64,000 bases of DNA from Acidobacteriaceae bacterium (GTDB taxonomy: Bacteria > Acidobacteriota > Terriglobia > Terriglobales > Acidobacteriaceae): assembly GCA_021323655.1 (NCBI GenBank), contig JAJPKO010000010.1:124001-188000 (forward strand), given 5' to 3'. Made by a program: the position numbers and the translations under genes. Positions 30,408 through 40,400 of the stretch are shown here, one piece after another. How positions within the stretch are numbered: the first letter of the stretch is position 1; the number at the start of each line of letters is the position of its first letter. The notes beneath the pieces were generated by a model that was not told the DNA's origin, made no database searches, and was given only the letters and a program-made list of their open reading frames with translations.

Positions 30408-31565
30408 ATGAAAGTGTCAGTTATCCTGGGCACACGCCCGGAAGCCATTAAACTTGCGCCTGTCATTCTTGCTCTGAGGGCGAGCAACGAATTCGAGTGC
30501 CATGTCTGCGTCACTGGCCAGCACCGGCAGATGCTCGACCAGGTGCTCGAAGTCTTTCAGATTGTTCCTGATGCCGATCTCGACCTGATGACTGACAGCC
30601 AGACGCTCAGCGGCCTTACAGCACGGGCACTTACGGCCCTTGATGCCTATCTATCGCAGGAAAAGCCGGACCTAGTACTGGTGCAGGGCGACACAACAAC
30701 CGTCTTCACTGCTTCTCTGGCCGCTTTTTATCACGGCATTCCGGTGGGACACGTCGAAGCCGGGCTGCGTACCGGGAACCTGCATTCTCCATGGCCGGAA
30801 GAAGCAAACCGCGTCCTGACCAGCCGGCTTACCGCTCTGCACTTTGCCCCGACCGAAAGTGCGCGCCAGGCACTTTTGCGCGAAGGTGTGCCGCAAGGTG
30901 ACATTTTCGTGACAGGAAACACCGTCATAGATGCTCTTTATCTTGCCGTGGACCGCGCGAAGAGTTTGCTTACGGAAATCTCCGGACTGCCGCGAGAGAT
31001 CATGGCAAGGAATGCTCCGGTCGTGCTGATTACAGGCCATCGCCGCGAGAGTTTTGGCGAAAAGCTTGAAGCGATATGCCAGGCCATCCTTGACCTGGCT
31101 GAAACATTCCCTGAGGCGCAGTTTGTTTACCCTGTGCACCTGAATCCGCAGGTGCGCCAGACGGTCATGCGCATGTTGTCGGTACCACAGTGCAACAATA
31201 TTCACCTTATTGCGCCATTGTCTTATCTACCCTTTGTTGCGCTGATGCAGCGCGCCACCCTCATCATTACTGACTCCGGCGGCGTGCAGGAAGAAGCGCC
31301 GGCGCTGGGAAAACCCGTTCTCGTTACGCGCGATACTACGGAACGGCCAGAAGCCCTCGCTGGCGGCACCGTCAAGTTAGTAGGCGCAGACCGCGCGGCG
31401 ATTGTGTGCGAAGCGACCAGGCTGTTGAGCGATCCCGAACATCTGCGCGCGATGTCCCATGTCTGCCTGCCTTATGGCGATGGCAGGGCAACGGAAAGAA
31501 TTCTGGCCGCTATGGCCGCGCGTTTTGCCCTGCAGCAAGATCTTGTCCCGGTGGTGGGCCAGTGA
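30408..31565 (+). CDS. wecB: non-hydrolysing UDP-N-acetylglucosamine 2-epimerase family
   Basis: KVSVILGTRPEAIKLAPVI, VTGQHRQMLDQVL, VQGDTTTVFTASLAAFY, GHVEAGLRTGN, ITDSGGVQEEAPALGKPVLVTRDTTERPEA. Confidence 0.95.
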   Translation: MKVSVILGTRPEAIKLAPVILALRASNEFECHVCVTGQHRQMLDQVLEVFQIVPDADLDLMTDSQTLSGLTARALTALDAYLSQEKPDLVLVQGDTTTVFTASLAAFYHGIPVGHVEAGLRTGNLHSPWPEEANRVLTSRLTALHFAPTESARQALLREGVPQGDIFVTGNTVIDALYLAVDRAKSLLTEISGLPREIMARNAPVVLITGHRRESFGEKLEAICQAILDLAETFPEAQFVYPVHLNPQVRQTVMRMLSVPQCNNIHLIAPLSYLPFVALMQRATLIITDSGGVQEEAPALGKPVLVTRDTTERPEALAGGTVKLVGADRAAIVCEATRLLSDPEHLRAMSHVCLPYGDGRATERILAAMAARFALQQDLVPVVGQ

Positions 31566-32920
31566 TGAAGCAGCCGCCACGGATCCTGATGATCAGCCCG
31601 CTCTTTCCGCCTATGGCGGATTCCGAGGCATTTTGTGCCGGAAAAATGGCGCTCGCTTTGCGCAATGCCGGCTGCGATGTCCAGATCATCTATTGCAGTA
31701 ATTACCCCGGCGCCGGGCGTAAAGACAGTTCGCAGATGTGGAAAGAGTTTTCCTGCTGCGCGCATGATGTGCCACTTCCTCCCGGCAGTTGGATCAGGTC
31801 TCTCCCGTATGCAATGCGCTACGGGATGCCATTCTTTTCTCAGTGGCTACGCGACGCTGTGAAGTTGGCAAAACAGCTTCATGCTGCGGCGCCGTTCGAT
31901 CTGGTGCAGTCCCGGTCACTCCCCATGATTTCCCATGTGGCCGGATACCACGTGTCCCGGCAGCTCAATCTTCGCTGGAATGCGAACCTCAATGATCCGT
32001 GGGACTTTCATTTTTTTCCTGATGCCGTCCGCATTCGCGGGCTACGGCGATACGCCCATGCTGCGCGTGCTGCGCTGCGATTTCGCCGCATTGGACCAAT
32101 TTCAAACTACTGGATGCGAAAGACCTTTCGCACGGCAGACCTGGTGACCTTCTGTTCTGCGCGGCTTCGTGACTATCACGCATCCTTTACAGCACTTTCG
32201 CCGAAGAGCGCGATTGTGCCCCACATCGGCGGGGCGGCCAATCTTCAGGCTTTGGCAGAAATTCCGGGCGGTCTGCGCCTGGTCCACGCAGGAAAACTCG
32301 GGGCGAACGAATTTACCGGACGCTCTACAAGGACCCTCCTTCAGGGCATGGCGGCATTTGTGCAGATGTACCCGCAGCATGATCTCGACTTTTCCCTGAC
32401 TCTGGTTGGCCCGGAAGACAAAGAGACGACGGGCCTGGTCCGTGCGCTCGGGCTGGAGAAATTTGTGCGTAGCATCGGGCCGGTCAGTTACGAAGAGAGT
32501 CTGCTATGGATTGCACGCGCCTCTGTCTGTGTCCTCGTAGAGGCCCGCATGGAAGAAGGAATCTTTTTCCCGTCCAAATGCGCCGACTACATCGCGATGG
32601 GGAAACCTATCCTTGCCTTCAGCCCGGAAAAGGGCGTTGTTGCTGATCTTGCAGCACTCGGCAGCGGAATTACTCGCATTCATGGCGAAGACGCTGCAAG
32701 TGTCGCCTTCACGCTCGAACGCTATTATGCCGCGCAGCAGAAAGGCCAGCTTTCCCAGTACGCTCCCGATGAAAATCTGCGCAGCCTCTGCTCTCCGGAA
32801 CACGCGGCAGACACTTTTCTCTATCTCTGCCGGGCAAAGGTGAAACAGGCAGTCACATTTCCCCGTTGGGAAAAAACTTTCTCACAACCGAAGCCGGAAG
32901 CCCAGGGCACACCTAAATGA
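31565..32920 (+). CDS. glycosyltransferase (GT4-like)
   Basis: Starts MKQPPRILMISPLFPPMADSEAFCAGKMALAL, overlapping the wecB stop (TGATG); LRLVHAGKLG, LTLVGPEDKET, CADYIAMGKPILAF. Confidence 0.85.
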   Translation: MKQPPRILMISPLFPPMADSEAFCAGKMALALRNAGCDVQIIYCSNYPGAGRKDSSQMWKEFSCCAHDVPLPPGSWIRSLPYAMRYGMPFFSQWLRDAVKLAKQLHAAAPFDLVQSRSLPMISHVAGYHVSRQLNLRWNANLNDPWDFHFFPDAVRIRGLRRYAHAARAALRFRRIGPISNYWMRKTFRTADLVTFCSARLRDYHASFTALSPKSAIVPHIGGAANLQALAEIPGGLRLVHAGKLGANEFTGRSTRTLLQGMAAFVQMYPQHDLDFSLTLVGPEDKETTGLVRALGLEKFVRSIGPVSYEESLLWIARASVCVLVEARMEEGIFFPSKCADYIAMGKPILAFSPEKGVVADLAALGSGITRIHGEDAASVAFTLERYYAAQQKGQLSQYAPDENLRSLCSPEHAADTFLYLCRAKVKQAVTFPRWEKTFSQPKPEAQGTPK

Positions 32921-34299
32921 CAGCACTTTCCCGATATCTGCCGAAACCGCTCCAGCAATGGATCCATAACAATCCCATGGGGCAGCGCCTCGCCCGCGGC
33001 GCTTTCTGGACACTGCTCGGAACCATTGCATCGCGTGTGCTGAGTATTCCCGTTTCTGTCATTCTGGCTCGCTGGATGGGCCCTTCGCATTATGGCGAGC
33101 TGGGCGTAATCAACAATAGCGTTGATCTGTTTATCGTCTTCGCTGGCTTTGGGCTCGGCCTGACCGCAACCAAGCATATTGCTGAATTTCGCACAACTGA
33201 TCCGGAACGCGCGGGGCGCATTCTTGCACTTTCTAATGTGACCGCAGGATTCACCGCGACAGTCACTGCCATTGTGCTCTGGCTGGCTGCGCCATATCTT
33301 GCCATGCATACCTTAAATGCTCCGCAGCTTACCGGATCACTTCGTATTGGAGCGATCATTCTTCTCCTTGCGGCCATCAATGGGGCGCAACAGGGCGCGC
33401 TGTATGGTTTTGAGGCCTTCCGCACGACCGCGAGAATTCAGGCGATTGTGGCCCTTCTGAATCTTCCCTTCAGCCTGATTGGCTACTGGCTGGGCGGACT
33501 CAATGGTGTGCTCTGGGGGATGGTGGCAACGCGCGCCGCCGACTGGCTCCTGCGCCGCATGGCCCTGCTGAAGGAATCCCGCAACAGCGGCGTGCCCATG
33601 GGGCTGAAAGGATGGACGCGGGAGTTGCACGTCCTCTGGAAATACAGCATTCCCGCGCTGCTCTCGGGGGTGATGGTGGCGCCCGTTAACTGGGTCTGCG
33701 CGGCCATGCTGGTCAATCAGCCCAGAGGCTACGCGCAGATGGGCATCTACAACGCCGCAAACCAATGGTATGGCGCGCTGCTTTTCCTGCCGACGGTCCT
33801 GGGCAGCGGCCTGCTGCCGCTGCTTTCCGAGCGCATGGGCCATCAGGACAGCCACTCTTCGGGGAAGGTCCTCTTCTTTATGCTGCGACTGAACGCGATC
33901 ATCGTGCTGCCTGCGGCCCTGCTGGGCGCAGTGCTCAGTCCCTGGATTATGCGTCTGTATGGCCCTGCTTTTGCACATGGATGGCCGACCCTAGTCGCTG
34001 TTCTCTTTACTGCGGCCATCTTCGCTGTGTTGATTCCAGTCGGTGATGTCATAGCCGCTTCAGGACGTATGTGGATCGGCATGGCCATGAACGCAGGCTG
34101 GGCACTGATCTTCATCTCCGGAACATATATGTTCGTGCACCGCGGCTCATTCGGTCTGAGCCTGGCACGTCTGGTGGCTTATATCGCCCACGCAGCGTGG
34201 ACGATCGCCTTTGCATGGCTGATCATCGCGCGCTCCCGTTCGGCAACGAAGCCAACGATCTCCTCCTCTCCTGTTGCAGCAGGAAGCGAGGCTGCATAA
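32917..34299 (+). CDS. oligosaccharide flippase family protein (Wzx)
   Basis: Polytopic MATE/MVF-like protein: GAFWTLLGTIASRVLSIPVSVILARWMGPSHYGELGVINN. Confidence 0.92.
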   Translation: MTALSRYLPKPLQQWIHNNPMGQRLARGAFWTLLGTIASRVLSIPVSVILARWMGPSHYGELGVINNSVDLFIVFAGFGLGLTATKHIAEFRTTDPERAGRILALSNVTAGFTATVTAIVLWLAAPYLAMHTLNAPQLTGSLRIGAIILLLAAINGAQQGALYGFEAFRTTARIQAIVALLNLPFSLIGYWLGGLNGVLWGMVATRAADWLLRRMALLKESRNSGVPMGLKGWTRELHVLWKYSIPALLSGVMVAPVNWVCAAMLVNQPRGYAQMGIYNAANQWYGALLFLPTVLGSGLLPLLSERMGHQDSHSSGKVLFFMLRLNAIIVLPAALLGAVLSPWIMRLYGPAFAHGWPTLVAVLFTAAIFAVLIPVGDVIAASGRMWIGMAMNAGWALIFISGTYMFVHRGSFGLSLARLVAYIAHAAWTIAFAWLIIARSRSATKPTISSSPVAAGSEAA

Positions 34300-34425
34300 G
34301 TATGCGCAATTGGTTGCACATCTTTAATCGCGTAGATCTTTTGACACAACTCACACGAATGGCAAGCCACATGCAAGTCTCTGCATCGAGGATGGCCAGT
34401 TTTCTCCCGGATGGCTGGAACAACA

Positions 34426-37400
34426 ATGAAAAAAACACTGCTTTTCGCGATTGCGCTCTGCCTGATGGTGGTGCGACCTGCTTCATCTCAGACTGCGGCC
34501 TGGATGGACCCTGCCTGGTTGTATCGCAACCCAGTCACTATCAATAACTCCAGCGGAACGACCCTGACGGGCTTTCAGGTGAACATCAACCTGGGCAGCG
34601 AGACAAACTTTTCAGCGGCCAAGGCTGGCGGCGCCGACCTGCGCGTCACCGCAAGCGATGGCGTCACGCAGCTGCCTTTCTGGATTGAAAGCTGGAACGC
34701 GTCCAGCTCGCAGGCCAGCATCTGGGTCAAGGTGCCCAGCGTTCCCACCACCGGCACATCTCTCTTTATCTATTATGGGAACCCCAATGCCGCGACTGCC
34801 TCAAATGGCAACAATGTTTTTGAGTTCTTCGATGACTTCGAATCGCCCGGCGGAACGCAGACAGGATATTTTGCGCAAAGCGGTCCGGTGACGGTGATGG
34901 TGCAGGACCAGACCTGGGAGGCCAATCCGCCACACACTCTGAGCGTGGTGCAGGCAAACCAGAACGGTTACACCTATTCCGGTTATTACGGCACGTATCA
35001 GTGCGATGGCGTCGGTCTTGCGTACAGCAACGATCTCGTCCATTGGACAAAGACCGGCTCTCCGCTCATTACCGGCGGACGCTGGCCCACCGTCCAGCTT
35101 GTCAACGGCGTCTACTACATGCTGTACGAGAAAAATTTCTGCACTGCCACCAGCTACATCGAGCTGGCCAGCAGCACAGACGGGCTGCACTTTACGGATG
35201 TAAAACCCATCGTCCAGGCCAAGTCCGGCTATCGCAATCAGAACCCGAACCTGTTCCTCAATCCCAATGACCACCTCTGGTATCTCTACTGGTACTACGG
35301 AGACGACTCCTCCAACTTCAATATTTACGTAAGGAGCGCATCGTCCATTACCGCGCTGGACACGGCCTCCACCAGCGTCGTGCTTACATCCAGCGCAAAG
35401 ATGGCCGCGCCCAGCATGTTCTACTACGGCGGCAAGTATTATCTTGCAACCGAGGGCACGGACCCAAATCAGCAGTGGGTCACAAACGTATATTCCAGCA
35501 GCTCGCCCAAGTCCGGATTTACTCTCGTTCCCGGCAATCCCGTTTTGAGCAACGGCGGCGCCTGCATGTTCCAGCAGTCGTTTGGCAGCACACTTTACAA
35601 CTACAATTGCCAGCAGACCAACGGCGCGTGGACACTGCAAATGCGCAGCGCCAGTCTTACTCCCGGGCCGCAGAAGTTCGGCACGTTCAGCACATCCAAG
35701 TGGAAAATCAGCAATGGCGGCGTGTGGGCCATCATTCCTGATACGCAGCCCGATGGTACACAGGGCCACGTGGCTCAAGCGCAGACTGCAAAGCGCCAGG
35801 TACTCGTCACGCCCAACTATTCCGCTGGAGATTACATCGTGCAGGTTTGGGGCAAACAGGTCCTCGGCACGGTCTGGGGGCTCGGTGTCCATGCTACTGC
35901 ATGGTCCAATCTGGACTCCGTCAACCTTTATGGAAACATGAACGGAGGCCCAAATCTGTATTCGTACGGCTGGTTCAATAACACCACCGATATAGCCAAC
36001 ATGCAGGTCCTGCAACTGAACGCGGGGAACGTTCAACCTGCCACCTGGTACAAGATCATCACCAAAGTCCATCAGGGGACGATTGAGGTGGGCACTAACG
36101 GTCAGAGCGCCCAGGGATCCGATTCGACCCTGGCGTCCGGCGGCGTAGCCCTGTATGCCGAAGGCGGTACGAATGCCGAGTGGGACAATCTGCTGGTCAG
36201 AAAGTATGCCATCGTTGACCCAACTGCTTCAGTGGGTCAGGCCACACAGGCGGGAATTGCTTCAGTCAGCGTATCGCCGTCATCGGTCCTCGGCGGAGCT
36301 ATTTCACAAGGAACTGTGACTTTGGCCATCGCTGCACCAGCCGGTGGAGCGACGATCTCACTCTCCAGCAACTCATCGGCTGCCGTGGTTCCATCCACCG
36401 TTACCGTGCCGGCCGGGTCATCCTCGGCGAACTTCACGGTAACCACAAGCTCCGTTGCGACTGCGACCTCGGCCACTATTTCTGCCACCTACGGCAGCTC
36501 GGGTCAATCCACAACGCTTACTGTCAATCCGTATTTGTCGAGCATCTCCCTCTCTCCTTCTACGGTACAGGGAGGCAGCTCCTCGCAGGGCACTGTGAAG
36601 TTGTATGCAGCAGCGCCTTCCGGAGGGGCCACCATTTCGCTTTCCAGCGGAAGTAACGCGGCCATGGTGCCGACCAGCATCATCATTCCCGCAGGACAGG
36701 CATCGGGAACCTTCAACATCAGCACCAGCGCGGTCAATGTCAACACTACTGCACAGATCCAGGCCAGCTATGGAGCAGCCAGCGTGACATCCACGCTGAC
36801 GATTCTCCCGCCGTTGTCCTCCTTTGTGGTCAGTCCGTCTACGATCATTGCCGGGGCAACTTCGCAGGGCACCATTACTCTGGGCAGTGCTGCTCCTTCA
36901 GGCGGTGCAGTAGTTTCGCTGAGCAGCAATAATCCGGCGGCAAATGTGCCTGCATCTGTTACAGTTCCTGCTGGCGCCACATCGGCAGCATTCACCATCA
37001 CTGGAGGCCCCACCGCCACCAGCGCTTCTGCCACCATCACTGCGTACTATCAGGGAGCGACACAGACAGCATCCATCACGGTGTTGCCGGCGCTTGCTTC
37101 GCTCTCCCTCAGCCAGAACAATGTCTTTGGCGGAAACAGCACGCAGGGTACCGTCACCCTCAGCGGGGCTGCACCAGCCGGTGGAACAGTCGTCAATCTG
37201 TCGAGCAACAGCACTGCGGCGAATGTGCCGGCCAGTGTGACCGTGGCCGCAGGAGCCACCAGCGCGACCTTCATCGTAACTACAACCACAGTTACCTCGA
37301 ACACATCAGCGGCCATTACAGCGTCGGCTTTCGGATCTTCGCAGGTCGCATCGCTTACTGTCGCTCCGGCTTCCGGAAACTGGTACTCGCCTTCGTGGCA

Positions 37401-40400
37401 GTATCGCAGCGCTGTCACCATCACCAACTCAAACAGCACTACGCTCACAAACTTCCAGGTGAAGGTGCAGCTGGGTTCCAGCTTTGATTTCACCAAGGCC
37501 CTGGCGAATGGGGCAGATATCCGCTTCACCGCCTCTGATGGCCTCACGGTCATTCCCTTCTGGATAGAGAGCTGGAACAGCACGAGCGCTGTACTGTGGG
37601 TGAATGTGCCTTCCATCCCAACATCCGGCACTACCATCTTCATGTACTACGGCAATCCAGCCGCCACCACTGCATCGAATGGCCCGGCAACTTTCATGTT
37701 CTTCGATGACTTCAGTGGGGGCACCATTGATTCCAGCAAATGGGTCTCTGCGGGCGGAACGTGGTCTGTCATCTCTGACACGAACGAAAATGGCGTGAAC
37801 GCCAGTGTGGCGCACGGCGCAACCACCAATCGGCAGGTGCTCTACTCTACCTGGACGGGTACCGACTATGTTGCCGACGTCTTTGGCAAGCAGACCGCCG
37901 GACGCGTCTGGGGACTGGGTGTTCGCGCCACCAACAACTCCAATCTGTACACGCTCAATCTGTACGACGACCTGAACGGTGGTACCAACCTCTATGTCTA
38001 TAGCTGGGTAAATGACTCCGGCGGAAATGCCACAGCTACTCTTGGCGGCGGGAATGCCGGAACGGTCACTGGAAACAATTGGTATCGCCTCACCGCCAAG
38101 GTGCACGGCAACGGGATCGACATTCTGGCCAACAACGTTCCGGTCACGTCTGTTACAGACAGCACGAACGCACTTACTTCCGGTGGTGTCGCTCTCTATG
38201 GCGAAGCCGGAACGACAGCAGAATTTGAGAATGTTATCGTGCGGCAGTATGCGGCCACAGACCCTGCTACCAGTGTTGGCCCAACCACCACACAAGGTGG
38301 AGGGACCACCGGCGGCGGAGGCGGCAATAATGCCCGCGTCTATCGCATTTGCATGACGCAGGCTGAAGTCAATGGCGGAGCAAGCCAGCCCGCAACCTGC
38401 ACTCTGCCCAGCGGGGTCTCTGTTCCCGCAGGACACGGCGTGGTGGTCTTCGTCTCCTTCCCGAGCACGACCACAATTGCAACTAATGCCGTCTCAGATA
38501 CAGAGGGCAATACTTACACCTATCTCACGACCCAGCAGGATGAGGGCACCGCAGACACAATCTGGGCCTGGTCCTCTGTGCTCAGGAACCCGCTGAACGC
38601 CGGAGACATCATTACCCTTGTTCCTCCGCAATTCTGGGGCGCATGGAACCTCTACATCTATGACATTGGGCCGGTCACCGGAACAGATACTTACGCCGCT
38701 GATCCGCTCTACTACAACACCTCATGGACCCTGGGGCCAACAACTGCCACGACAGGCGCCAAGGACGTTTGTCTGGGTGCTGCGGGAGTCAATCAGATAG
38801 CCACGCCACCTGCCTCTGATTTCTCAGTGACGAACAACTTCACGCTGCTCGACGTCACCAACTTCCACAATCCGCAAAGCGCCAACTACCCAGGCAAAAA
38901 CCTGGTCACGATGTGGGGTGAGTTCACTTCGGGCACTCAGGTCTCAACCACGCTCACCAGCACCATTGGCCCGGACACAGGCTCGTCTATTCTCGGCTGC
39001 TGGATCGAGTCCTCCACTTCGCAAACCCAAACGCAGATCAAAGCCAATCTCCAATTGCAGCCCGCCGTGGTGACCTTTTCCGGCACCGTGGTTGGCGCAA
39101 CCGCCACGGCGCAAAACATTATCGTCTCCAACACGGGAAATGCCAGCGCATCGCTCCAGTCCTCCACTGTCAGCGGCGATTTCCAGATCAATAACAGCAC
39201 CTGTGGAACAGCGCTAGCGCCAAATGCAAGCTGCACCGTGTCACTGGTTTTCGTTCCTAAGGCTTCTGGCGCCCGCACGGGCGCATTGAGTATCCAGGAC
39301 ACGACGGGGCCGCATCTTGCGCAGCTTTCCGGCACTGGACTTACTCAGGCCACAGCTACTCTCTCGGCCCTTGGTCTTGACTTCCCGCTGCCTATCACAA
39401 TCGGAGCAAACAGCGCGGCTGAGGTGGTCACGCTTACCAATAATGGGGACGCTGCGCTTAATCAAATCGCGATGAGTGTTTCCGGTGATTTTTCTGTAGA
39501 AGACGGGTGTGGTACGCAGCTCGCAGGCCATGCCACCTGCCCGGTTCTGGTCACCTTCGCACCTACAAAAGCAGGAGTTGAGCAGGGAACGCTCCAGATT
39601 GCCACCATGCTGGGCCCGCAACAGGTCAGGCTCTCCGGCACTGGACTGTCTCCGCCGCTCCTTTCTCTGATCTCCACTCTGACCGGTTTCGGCGGACAAG
39701 GTCTGAACACTACCAGCAGTAAACAATCCCTAACAATCAGCAATCGCGGAGGGGCCTCTCTCACCGGCCTCAGCTTCGCAGTCCATGGCGACTTTGCCAT
39801 TGCAGACAGCACCTGCGCAGCAGGTACCGTGCTCGCTTCCGGAAGCGCATGCACCTTTGGCCTTACTTTTACCCCGACCCAAACAGGAACCCGCCTCGGT
39901 ACCCTGACCATTTTCGGCACCAACCTTGCTTCTCCTCTTGCCGTGCCATTGCAGGGCATTGGAGAAGACTTCCAGATCGCCGTCGCGGGCCCGGCATCGC
40001 AGACCGTGAAAAGCGGACAGCCCGCGACTTATCAGATCCAGTTCACATTTGTTGGAGGATCCCATGGCATGCCGTTCATCGCTTGCTCCGATCTTCCACA
40101 GAACGCCACCTGTACGGTAAACAATCCGGCAGTGAATGGCAATACGCTGAATGCAACCGTGACTCTTGCGCCGGCGACGAATACCGCGAGCGCCTCCGGA
40201 GCAACAGCGTTTACCCTGGTATTCTTTCTCCCGTTCTTTGCGGGATTCGCGAAGCGCCGCAATCTTTTGCATGTCATGCTCATCTGCTTTGTTTCCGTGG
40301 CGCTGTTTTCTACCCTTGCCTGTGGCATCCAGCCGGGAAGCTTCGGGGCAGGACTCCAGCCCGGCGTCTACACCGTCCACATCAACGCAACGCTCGACGG

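Noticed and set aside
34801-36072. 423-aa - strand ORF inside the giant gene
   Set aside because: Translation has no domain signature; the + strand frame carries clear repeats and DUF2341/propeller motifs.
36246-37374. Tandem repeats considered as a CRISPR or satellite array
   Set aside because: Units are about 280 bp, in frame, and encode Ig-like domains; no short direct repeats with unique spacers.
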